From positions 1 through 53,534 of the forward strand of contig JADCFP010000031.1 of assembly GCA_020249465.1 (NCBI GenBank): 53,534 bases of DNA, read 5' to 3'. The notes beneath the pieces are model-generated. The model saw only the letters and a list, made by a program, of their open reading frames with translations, was not told the origin of the DNA and searched no databases. Below, piece by piece: positions 26,641-34,202 of this stretch. How positions within the stretch are numbered: position 1 is the first letter of the stretch; each line of letters starts with the position of its first letter. This DNA comes from Roseomonas sp. (GTDB lineage: Bacteria > Pseudomonadota > Alphaproteobacteria > Acetobacterales > Acetobacteraceae). Made by a program: the position numbers and the translations under genes.

Positions 26641-29112
26641 ATGAATGCTTTCAACGCCGTGATGCTCAGACGCTTTGTCGGTGGTTGGCAGGATCATTTG
26701 CTGTTGCAATCGAATGAGGGCGAAGGGCGCGACGGCCTTTGGCTGGCGCCGATTGCGATTGCCGAAGTCACTCTGCCAGAGCTCGCCCCCTCTGCCATCA
26801 GCGTGCAAACTCCGGTGATTACACTTGCGGTAGAGGTGAGCTTGGGGGCAGCTTCTTTACCGACCCGGGTCGAGGAACCCGGCGCAAATCCCATCGACAT
26901 TATTGGCGAAGATCCGGTCGATACAGGTGAAGCTTTCCTGAACTCCGCCATAATGGAGGAAGTGGGCGAAATTCCTTTTCTCGAGGTCGGCGGCATTTCC
27001 GGTGATAGTGGAGAGCCTTTCTTCGGCGTATCCGAGATAGAGGATTCCAGCGAAATCTTCATTGCCCTGGCAAGCAATGATCCCGGCTATACGGGCGGGT
27101 CCTTGTGGGGGATGCTTGGGGATACCGGCCCGGTGCGTAATGCCTTTGGCAGCCAAGCAAATGAGGCCTGGGCAAGGGGAGATGTTGGGGCCACTTCAAG
27201 CGTGGTGGGCGTGATTGATACGGGCATTGATTACAGGCACCCCGATCTTTACCTGAATATCTGGCTCAATCAACGCGAAATCCCGACCACGCTCCGCGCA
27301 AGGCTTCGTGACATTGATACCGACGGCCTGATCACCTTCCGTGATCTCAATAATGCATCCAACGCTTCCTATGTGCGGGATTACAATCGCAATGGCCTTA
27401 TTGATGCCGGCGATCTGTTGAGCGATTCCCGCTGGGAAAACCTCGTTGATGATGATGGCAACGGCTACCGCGATGATCTGATCGGCTGGGATTTCGTCAA
27501 TAACGACAATGATCCTTTTGATGACAATAGCCATGGTACGCATGTTGCCGGCACGATTGGCGGCATGGGAGGGAATGGCATTGGCGTGGCCGGCGTAAAT
27601 TGGGCCATTCAGATGATGCCGCTGAAATTCCTTTCCGCCAGCGGTTCTGGCGGTACTGCCGGTGCGATCAATGCGGTGAATTACTTCACGGATGCAGCCA
27701 GGCGCGCGAATGACGCCGAGGATTTCATCGCCACCAATAATTCCTGGGGCGGTGGTGGCTACTCGGCGCAATTGCAGGAAGCGATCAATCAGGCAGCGCG
27801 AAAGAATATCCTCTTCATCGCGGCTGCCGGCAATTCCGCCGCCAATAATGATGTGCAGGCGAATTACCCAACCAATTACTCGACCATCTCAGCCGCGGGG
27901 TACGAGGCGGTGGTATCCGTGGCGTCCATCACCGATACGGGTGTCCGTTCTTCCTTTTCCAATTACGGCGCGACCACGGTGGATATCGCCGCGCCGGGGT
28001 CATCCATTTATTCGACCTTGCCCAATGGTGGTTATGGCACCTATAGCGGCACTTCGATGGCGACCCCGCATGTGACGGGCGCGGTAGCACTTTACGCGGC
28101 AGAGCACCCGGAAGCCTCGGCCGCCGAAATTCGTGCGGCCTTGCTGGCAAGTGCCGCGGCGACCACGTCTTTGAATGGCCTGGTTGCGACCCATGGGCGG
28201 CTTGATATTGGTGCATTATTGGATATCACACCGAGCCTTCCCCCATCCACCGACCTGATCGCGGGTAGTACCGCGACTATGGCGTCGCTTTCGGCCAGCG
28301 CGCCCCAAACCTCCAGCATTGATTTTGGGGGGGATCAGGATTGGTTCCGCCTGACGCTCACCGCGGGTTGGCGCTATGATTTTGCCATGGATGCTGCGCC
28401 GGGTTCGTCGCTTGACGCCTATCTCCGGCTGCTGAACGCGAGTGGTCAGGCATTGGCCCTGAACGATGATGCGGTTGGCTTGAATTCCCGACTTGCCTTT
28501 GTGGTCAGCAGCAGCGGTACCTATTACTTGAGCGCGCAGGGCTTCGACGCGTCACGGGGCAATTATACCCTGACGATGACTGGCAGAGAAGCTGATCGGA
28601 CCATCATCGGCACCGCAAAAAATGACACCTTGAATGGCGCAAGTGGCAATGACAGCCTGGGCGGTGCTGCGGGCAATGACCTGCTTCAGGGCAATGCCGG
28701 ACAAGACACGCTATCAGGCCTGACCGGGAATGATACGCTGGATGGTGGTGCAGGCAATGACTGGCTGATTGGCGGTGCGGGGCGCGACTTGTTGATCGGC
28801 GGCGCAGGGGCGGATCGGTTCTGCTTCTTGACCCTTGCCGATAGCGTGTTTGGAACCAACCGCGACGTGGTCACGGCCTTCAGCCAAGCCGAGGGGGACC
28901 GGGTTGACCTGGCCGCGATTGACGCGAATTCCCGGCTTGCCGGGGATCAGGCATTTTCCTTCATTGGGGGCGCGTCTTTTGGCCGGATTGCCGGTCAGCT
29001 CCGTTTTGCGGGGGGCGTTCTTCAGGCGGATGTGAATGGCGACGCGCAGGCGGATATGGAGATCGCGATTCAGGGGGTGTCTTCCCTGCTGGTGGCAGAT
29101 TTCATTCTTTGA
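26641..29112 (+). CDS. Secreted subtilisin-like serine protease with RTX C-terminus (copy 1)
   Basis: An 823-residue S8-family protease. The catalytic triad is D193 (VVGVIDTGID), H298 (NSHGTHVAGT) and S472 (SGTSMATPHVTGA). Between D and H lies a long insert with three EF-hand-like loops: DIDTDGLITFRD (224-235), DYNRNGLIDAGD (247-258) and DDDGNGYRDD (270-279). After the catalytic domain comes a PPC-type beta domain (about 545-650), six or so RTX nonapeptides (GNDTLDGGAGNDWLIGGAG) and a serralysin-like C-terminal domain ending in DFIL, the type I secretion signal pattern. No signal peptide is present, as expected. The acidic N-terminal stretch (45-150) is absent from copy 2. The start chosen is the ATG matching the start of copy 2; a TTG 15 nt upstream is in frame. 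Confidence 0.93.
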   Translation: MNAFNAVMLRRFVGGWQDHLLLQSNEGEGRDGLWLAPIAIAEVTLPELAPSAISVQTPVITLAVEVSLGAASLPTRVEEPGANPIDIIGEDPVDTGEAFLNSAIMEEVGEIPFLEVGGISGDSGEPFFGVSEIEDSSEIFIALASNDPGYTGGSLWGMLGDTGPVRNAFGSQANEAWARGDVGATSSVVGVIDTGIDYRHPDLYLNIWLNQREIPTTLRARLRDIDTDGLITFRDLNNASNASYVRDYNRNGLIDAGDLLSDSRWENLVDDDGNGYRDDLIGWDFVNNDNDPFDDNSHGTHVAGTIGGMGGNGIGVAGVNWAIQMMPLKFLSASGSGGTAGAINAVNYFTDAARRANDAEDFIATNNSWGGGGYSAQLQEAINQAARKNILFIAAAGNSAANNDVQANYPTNYSTISAAGYEAVVSVASITDTGVRSSFSNYGATTVDIAAPGSSIYSTLPNGGYGTYSGTSMATPHVTGAVALYAAEHPEASAAEIRAALLASAAATTSLNGLVATHGRLDIGALLDITPSLPPSTDLIAGSTATMASLSASAPQTSSIDFGGDQDWFRLTLTAGWRYDFAMDAAPGSSLDAYLRLLNASGQALALNDDAVGLNSRLAFVVSSSGTYYLSAQGFDASRGNYTLTMTGREADRTIIGTAKNDTLNGASGNDSLGGAAGNDLLQGNAGQDTLSGLTGNDTLDGGAGNDWLIGGAGRDLLIGGAGADRFCFLTLADSVFGTNRDVVTAFSQAEGDRVDLAAIDANSRLAGDQAFSFIGGASFGRIAGQLRFAGGVLQADVNGDAQADMEIAIQGVSSLLVADFIL

Positions 29113-29291
29113 GATGCCAGGCAATAACTGAAAGCGCCTGGCTCGGTTGACCCCTTTGGCTTGATCGGCGTCGCGCCGATCATCGGATCAGCTTGCTCGT
29201 ACCAGAAAGCGGCATCCAGGCCCGCATTAAGGCACCGCGTCAGACCTGCGCCCGATAACAAAGGTGCAGCGATGGCCCCTTGCTGGGGCAT
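29070..29291 (-). CDS. Possible small convergent ORF, 73 codons (copy A)
   Basis: Minus-strand frame from ATG 29291 to a stop inside the last codons of protease copy 1. It reads MPQQGAIAAPLLSGAG, then DPMIGATPIKPKGSTEP. A 74-codon ORF at 31990-32214 sits in the same position behind protease copy 2, with matching start (MPxQ...AA) and the shared pattern MIGxxPIxxKxxxEP. The shared segment differs mostly at degenerate codon positions, which favours coding, but no ribosome site, signal peptide or known domain is visible and it may only be paralogous non-coding DNA. Function unknown. Confidence 0.3.
   Translation of the reverse strand: MPQQGAIAAPLLSGAGLTRCLNAGLDAAFWYEQADPMIGATPIKPKGSTEPGAFSYCLASQRMKSATSREDTP
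29116..29182 (+). terminator. Two stem-loops after protease copy 1
   Basis: Just past the protease stop, GCCAGGC (29116-29122) pairs with GCCTGGC (29136-29142). Then TGATCGGCG (29162-29170) and CGCCGATCA (29174-29182) form a perfect 9-bp stem with a 3-nt loop. No T-run follows. They probably end or protect the protease transcript; the second also overlaps the minus-strand small ORF. Confidence 0.5.
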
Positions 29292-29715
29292 GCTGCTGCG
29301 CTTACGCGTCGCTTCGGATGGTGGGGCAGAATTGCCTTGATCGCAGTGGTTTTTGGTTATTAACTTATTGATTTTACAGCTTTGTCTCCTTCCCTGGCAG
29401 GTGAACCGATCCTGGCCCATGATCGGGATTGGATGGGGAGTGAGGCATTTTCGTAGGCAAATCGGATCGTCTGTTTCCAGAAAAACAGGCATCAACCGAA
29501 CTTGCCCGGCATGCATGCGGGCTCGCTTCCCGGCGTCCATATGCGATGCAGAGCAGCGAAAAAGCAGTAACCGTGTGATTTTTGATACGGAACTCCGGCC
29601 AGCTATGGGCTACATTACGTGATCAACGAGCTTGCTGGTTAAACGGCGACAATTCCGCTAGCCTCTCCTAACGAGAGGCTCACTAGAGCTAAATTTTCCC
29701 GTGGGGTTTGATGTC
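29292..29715. other. AT-richer intergenic region, paralogous to the region before prtD
   Basis: No convincing gene. The segment 29355-29460 aligns with 32282-32402 in front of the ABC transporter gene: both begin GGTTAYTA, continue through GCTTT, and share ATGATCGG (29419 and 32347) and a GTGAGG...TTTT block. Coding potential is broken by frameshifts and stops when the two copies are compared, so an untranslated leader or regulatory element duplicated with the protease is more likely than a gene. Confidence 0.5.
29660..29680 (+). promoter_or_regulatory. Perfect hairpin in leader of protease copy 2
   Basis: AGCCTCTC (29660-29667) and GAGAGGCT (29673-29680) make a perfect 8-bp stem with a 5-nt loop, ending 35 nt before the ATG at 29716. 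It could be an operator, an attenuator or an mRNA-stabilising structure. No counterpart is seen before protease copy 1. Confidence 0.45.
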
Positions 29716-32016
29716 ATGAACTTGACTCTCATGATGATGCACCGACGTCTCATTGCTGGCACGCAGGATCAAGCTGCTTTTCAATCCGATGAGAGAGATC
29801 TGGGCGATGACATATGGCGTGCACCTATCGCGATAGCGGAACCAACCGCGACTGCGGCTTGGACGATGTCCGCAGTCGCTACGCCTGCGCCTGCGCCAGC
29901 CACCGCGTCGCCCGTTGAAGCCGCACAGGCGAAGGATGTGGTGGACGTGGCGGATGTGAGCGTCGCCGTTGTCAGTAATGATTTTTTCTACAGCAACAAC
30001 ATGCTTTGGGGCATGCTGGGCGATACGGGGCCCTTGCAGAACGCCTTTGGTAGCCAGGCGAATGAAGCCTGGGCCGAAGGCGCGACGGGTTCGACCTCCA
30101 GTATCGTTGGTGTCATTGATACGGGCATTGATTACACGCATCCTGATCTTTACTTGAATATTTGGCTTAATCAGCGGGAAATTCCAACCACGCTGCGGGC
30201 AAGCCTTTCCGATATTGATGCGGATGATCTGATCACTTTCCGCGATCTGAATGGCGCAGCCAATGCCGCCTATGTGATGGATTACAACCGCAATGGCCGG
30301 ATTGACGCCGGCGATTTGCTAAACGATGCGCGATGGGAAAACGGTAATGATGAGGATGGCAATGGCTATCGCGACGACCTGATCGGCTGGGATTTCGCCA
30401 ATAACGATAATGATCCCTTCGATGATCACGGTCATGGTTCGCATGTCAGCGGCACAATCGGCGCCATTGGCGGCAATGGTAGGGGCGTTGCGGGGGTTAA
30501 TTGGACCATCCAGATGGTGGCTTTGAAAACGCTATCGGCCGCCGGCACGGGCTTCACCTCCTCGGCGGTCAATGCCGTGAATTACTTCGCCGATGCCGCC
30601 ATCCGCGCGAGCGATGACGAAGACTTCATTGCCATCAATGCTTCCTGGGGTGGGGGAAGCTATTCCGCGTCATTGAATGAGGCGATTGGGCGCGCCGCGC
30701 AGCAGGATATCCTGTTCGTTGCCGCGGCGGGCAACTCCAGCCGTAATAATGATTTGCAGCCGCAATTTCCGGCCAATTATTCGACAACCAGCGTCGCTGG
30801 ATTTGAGGCCGTGATATCGGTTGCGTCCATCACGAGCACGGGTGCCCTTTCCTCCTTCTCGAATTTCGGGGCGACCACGGTGGATATTGCCGCACCTGGG
30901 TCGAGCATTGTGTCCACTCTTCCGAATGGGGAACGCTATAGTTCCTGGAGCGGGACTTCCATGGCGACACCGCACGTGACCGGTGCGGTTGCGCTATACG
31001 CCGCAGAGCATCCGGACGCCACTGCGGCTGAGATCCGCGCCGCGTTGCTCAATAGCGCGGCGGCAACCCCATCGCTTGGCGGGCTGATGGTGACGGGCGG
31101 GCGACTTGATATTGGCACGCTGCTGGATACGGTTCCTGGCGTGTCCGGGCTGGTCGACAGGATCGCTGGGAATGCCTCAACGGTCGCCGAGCTTTCCCCG
31201 GGCTCAGTGCAAGCCTCCAGCATTGATTTCAGCGGAGATCAGGATTGGTTCCGCGTGACCCTGACTGCCGGCTGGCGCTATGGTTTCGCGACAGACTCCG
31301 CCGCGGGTTCGTCCCTTAATGGTTATTTGCGATTGCTGACCGCCACAGGACAACAATTGACCTTCAATGACGACGCTGTGGGCATGAACCCGCGGCTTTC
31401 CTTCATGGCCACCGCCAGCGGTACTTATTACCTGAGCGCTCAGGGATCCGGTGCATCCACCGGCAGCTACAATCTGACCATGACGGCGGTGGAGGCTGAC
31501 CGCGTCCTGAATGGTACCAGCGCGAGAGATACGCTGAACGGTGCTGGCGGCAATGATAGCCTGAATGGGCAAGCGGGTAATGACTGGCTGATTGGTGCAG
31601 CGGGCGAAGATACTCTGTCTGGATTGGACGGGAGTGATACGCTGGATGGGGGGGCGGGCAATGATTGGCTTCTTGGCGGTGCCGGGCGGGACGTGCTTAC
31701 CGGCGGCGCCGGAGCGGATTTGTTCACCTTCCTAGCCCTTGACGATAGTAAGCCGGGGTCGTCACGCGATGTGATCACGGATTTGAGCCGGACCCAAGGG
31801 GATCGGATTGATTTAGCCGCCATTGATGCAAATACGCGGCTGTCTGGCGATCAGGCCTTTGCCTTTATTGGCGGTGGCGCCTTCACCAGGGTCGCCGGGC
31901 AGTTGCGTTTTGCCGGCGGGGCATTGCAGGCGGATGTGAATGGCGATGCGCGCGCCGATTTTGAGATCGCAATCCAGGGAGTGTCTTTGCTACTTGCGGC
32001 GGACTTCATTCTTTGA
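29716..32016 (+). CDS. Secreted subtilisin-like serine protease with RTX C-terminus (copy 2)
   Basis: A 766-residue paralogue of the protease at 26641, closely similar through the catalytic domain, PPC domain, RTX repeats and C-terminus. The triad is D135 (IVGVIDTGID), H240 (DHGHGSHVSG) and S415 (SGTSMATPHVTGA). The EF-hand insert is conserved (DIDADDLITFRD and DYNRNGRIDAGD), with one loop position changed from Gly to Asp. It lacks about 60 acidic N-terminal residues of copy 1. The C-terminus ends SLLLAADFIL, again fitting type I export. The start is the ATG at 29716; a GTG 15 nt upstream is in frame. The adjacent position and paralogous flanks point to tandem duplication. It probably uses the PrtD/PrtE exporter encoded next. 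Confidence 0.93.
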   Translation: MNLTLMMMHRRLIAGTQDQAAFQSDERDLGDDIWRAPIAIAEPTATAAWTMSAVATPAPAPATASPVEAAQAKDVVDVADVSVAVVSNDFFYSNNMLWGMLGDTGPLQNAFGSQANEAWAEGATGSTSSIVGVIDTGIDYTHPDLYLNIWLNQREIPTTLRASLSDIDADDLITFRDLNGAANAAYVMDYNRNGRIDAGDLLNDARWENGNDEDGNGYRDDLIGWDFANNDNDPFDDHGHGSHVSGTIGAIGGNGRGVAGVNWTIQMVALKTLSAAGTGFTSSAVNAVNYFADAAIRASDDEDFIAINASWGGGSYSASLNEAIGRAAQQDILFVAAAGNSSRNNDLQPQFPANYSTTSVAGFEAVISVASITSTGALSSFSNFGATTVDIAAPGSSIVSTLPNGERYSSWSGTSMATPHVTGAVALYAAEHPDATAAEIRAALLNSAAATPSLGGLMVTGGRLDIGTLLDTVPGVSGLVDRIAGNASTVAELSPGSVQASSIDFSGDQDWFRVTLTAGWRYGFATDSAAGSSLNGYLRLLTATGQQLTFNDDAVGMNPRLSFMATASGTYYLSAQGSGASTGSYNLTMTAVEADRVLNGTSARDTLNGAGGNDSLNGQAGNDWLIGAAGEDTLSGLDGSDTLDGGAGNDWLLGGAGRDVLTGGAGADLFTFLALDDSKPGSSRDVITDLSRTQGDRIDLAAIDANTRLSGDQAFAFIGGGAFTRVAGQLRFAGGALQADVNGDARADFEIAIQGVSLLLAADFIL

Positions 32017-32214
32017 AGAGCTTTCGATGCCGTTAAGCGCGCTTGGTTCAGGCAGCCTCTTGAGAATTATCGGCACCGAGCCAATCATCCAAACCGGGGC
32101 GTCTTCCGAGCTGCCTTCCTGCTCCGGAAGCTGGGCTGGGGAGACCGGCACAAAGTACGGCGCCCGATCCACACCCAGGCAAAAGAGCGCCGCGCGGGAT
32201 CTTTGATGGGGCAT
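31990..32214 (-). CDS. Possible small convergent ORF, 74 codons (copy B)
   Basis: Minus-strand frame from ATG 32214 to a stop inside the last codons of protease copy 2. It reads MPHQRSRAALFCLGVDRAP, and later VWMIGSVPIILKRLPEPSAL. It corresponds in position, length and the MIGxxPIxxKxxxEP pattern to the ORF behind protease copy 1. Both starts lie in the same GGGGCATGCTG context on the plus strand. A secreted-protease partner such as an inhibitor would be an attractive idea, but no signal peptide is seen and expression is unproven. Confidence 0.3.
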   Translation of the reverse strand: MPHQRSRAALFCLGVDRAPYFVPVSPAQLPEQEGSSEDAPVWMIGSVPIILKRLPEPSALNGIESSSKNEVRRK

Positions 32215-32260
32215 GCTGCCAGCATGCCGCGTCTGATCTGATGGCGGGTGCTGGCAGCAT
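32210..32260 (+). terminator. Nested inverted repeats after protease copy 2
   Basis: GGCATGCTG and CAGCATGCC flank one base at 32210-32228, and ATGCTGCCAGCA (32213-32224) is also perfectly complementary to TGCTGGCAGCAT (32249-32260), a 12-bp stem around a 24-nt loop. The two foldings are mutually exclusive. It lies just before the predicted exporter promoter, so termination of the protease transcript is the simplest role. Confidence 0.5.
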
Positions 32261-32264
32261 TTCC

Positions 32265-32293
32265 TCGACAGAATAAGTCAAGGTTACTATAAA
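32265..32293 (+). promoter_or_regulatory. Predicted sigma70 promoter of the prtD exporter operon
   Basis: TCGACA (32265-32270) and TATAAA (32288-32293) are separated by exactly 17 bp, each matching five of six consensus bases. This is the best promoter-like sequence noticed in the window. Transcription would start near 32300, leaving a leader of about 165 nt before the ATG at 32467 that contains the block shared with 29355-29460. Confidence 0.55.
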
Positions 32294-32466
32294 CTTGATC
32301 TAAAGGCTTTAGGGTTACCTTTCTGTGTTCAGACCCAATCTGGTTGATGATCGGAATGGGGCGTGGCGAAGGGGTTGTGGGTGAGGGTAGTTTTGCTGAC
32401 AAGACTCCAGGCGAAACCGGCACAGGAGGCGTGCGGAATGCCCGTTGACCTAGCATGAGGTCACCT

Positions 32467-34191
32467 ATGCTGCGCAAAGGACCCGCCTCCCCGGTCTATG
32501 CCATCATGGGCGAAATGAAGGGCGCGCTCGCGCTGCTTTTTGCCGTTGGCTTCATTGTCAATCTGCTGCAGCTTACCGGTTCGGTTTACATGATGCAGGT
32601 CTATGACCGGGTGCTGGCAAGCCAAAGCGAAGCAACCCTTTTGGCACTTACGCTGATTTCGCTGTTCTTGATCTTGATTTACGGCGTTTTGGAAGGGTGC
32701 CGCAGCTTTGCCCTGATTGGCCTTGGGCGACTAATTGACCGGCGCTTGTCGTCGCGCGTTTTCGACGCCCTGTTTGTGCACGGCAGCTTGCGGGGTAGTG
32801 ATCGGGTGGGGGTTCAACCTCTCCGCGATCTGGAACAAGTCAGGTCTTTCATTTCCACAACGGGGCTGACCACAACGCTTGATGCGCCGTGGATTCCAGT
32901 TTTCCTCGTCATTTTGTATATTGTCCATCCGTTCTTTGCCTTTTTTGGAACCGTCGCAGTTTTTATTGTTATTGGTAGCGCCTTGATTCAGGCGTTTCTG
33001 TCCACGAAGAAGCTGGCGGAAGCATCCAATAACAACGTGCAGGCCTATGCCTTCGTTGAGACCAGCATTCGCAATGCCGAAACAGCTGAAGCCATGGGCA
33101 TGCGACCGGGGGTTTGGCAGCGTTGGCAGGAACGCCATCTGGGAATGCTTAATCAGCAGCAAAATGCCAGCCAGATTGCCGGGAGTTTTTCTGCTGTCAT
33201 CAAGTTTTTGCAATTGTCCCTGACGGGCGTTCTGACGCTTGGGCTTGGCGCATTGTTGGTGATTGAACAGGCCATCACGCCAGGTGCGATGATTGTCGCC
33301 ACCTTCATTCTGGGCCGAGCCTTGGCACCTAGTATGCAGGTTGTGGCCCTTTGGCAGCAGGCCATGAATGCGCGTGCGGCGCATCGACGGTTGTGTGAAT
33401 TTTTGGCGACTGCGCCAGCCGAAAAGCAGGGCATGCAACTGCCGACACCGCAGGGCGCCTTGGCTGCCGAAAATCTGGTGCTGGCGGTACCTGGGACCGA
33501 TACCATCGTGTTGCGTGGGGTCAGTTTTGCCCTGCAACCAGGGGAATCCGTGGCGGTGATCGGGCCAAGTGCTGCGGGAAAAAGCAGTTTGGCGCGCGCG
33601 CTTTTAGGGATCTGGCCACCACGAGCCGGAGCAGTGCGGCTAGATGGCGCGGATATGTCACGCATGCCGCGGGACCAGGTGGGGCAGCACCTGGGCTATC
33701 TGCCGCAGGATGTGGAGTTGTTCGAAGGAACTGTGGCGGAAAATATCGCGCGACTCGGAACTGTTGATTCTGAGAAAGTGGTGGCCGCCGCAAAGGATGC
33801 CGGGCTGCATGAGCTGATCCTGCATTTACCGGAAGGCTATGATACGCCGCTTGGCCCCGGCGGGCGGGGGCTTTCGCCGGGTCAACGCCAGCGCGTCGGT
33901 TTGGCGCGCGCGCTTTACGGAACGCCAAAGCTTGTTGTGCTGGATGAACCCAATTCCAATTTGGATAGCGATGGGGAAGCAGCTTTGGCAGCCGCTTTGG
34001 GCAGGCTGCGCGATCGGGGTGTTACTACCGTGATCATCACACATCGCGCCAATATCCTGGCCGCAGTGGACAAGATCCTATTGCTGCGCGCCGGGGCTGT
34101 GGAGGCCTTTGGCAAGCGTGATGAGATTCTACCGCGCCTGACGCGTCCGGCCCAACCGCCGCGCCCTGTTACGGCAATTGTCAGTAGCTGA
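32467..34191 (+). CDS. prtD: Type I secretion ABC transporter, PrtD family
   Basis: A 574-residue inner-membrane exporter half-transporter: about six transmembrane segments in residues 20-300, then an ATPase domain with Walker A GPSAAGKSSL, ABC signature LSPGQRQRVGLARAL, Walker B KLVVLDEPNSNLD and the switch His in ITHR. The length and lack of an N-terminal peptidase-like domain place it in the PrtD/AprD branch that exports RTX proteases and lipases. The ATG at 32467 is preferred over one at 32455 because GAGG stands 6 nt before it. It lies directly downstream of two RTX proteases and 11 nt upstream of the membrane fusion gene. No TolC-type outer-membrane gene is in the window. Confidence 0.93.
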   Translation: MLRKGPASPVYAIMGEMKGALALLFAVGFIVNLLQLTGSVYMMQVYDRVLASQSEATLLALTLISLFLILIYGVLEGCRSFALIGLGRLIDRRLSSRVFDALFVHGSLRGSDRVGVQPLRDLEQVRSFISTTGLTTTLDAPWIPVFLVILYIVHPFFAFFGTVAVFIVIGSALIQAFLSTKKLAEASNNNVQAYAFVETSIRNAETAEAMGMRPGVWQRWQERHLGMLNQQQNASQIAGSFSAVIKFLQLSLTGVLTLGLGALLVIEQAITPGAMIVATFILGRALAPSMQVVALWQQAMNARAAHRRLCEFLATAPAEKQGMQLPTPQGALAAENLVLAVPGTDTIVLRGVSFALQPGESVAVIGPSAAGKSSLARALLGIWPPRAGAVRLDGADMSRMPRDQVGQHLGYLPQDVELFEGTVAENIARLGTVDSEKVVAAAKDAGLHELILHLPEGYDTPLGPGGRGLSPGQRQRVGLARALYGTPKLVVLDEPNSNLDSDGEAALAAALGRLRDRGVTTVIITHRANILAAVDKILLLRAGAVEAFGKRDEILPRLTRPAQPPRPVTAIVSS

Positions 34192-34202
34192 GGTCGAGAG
34201 CC

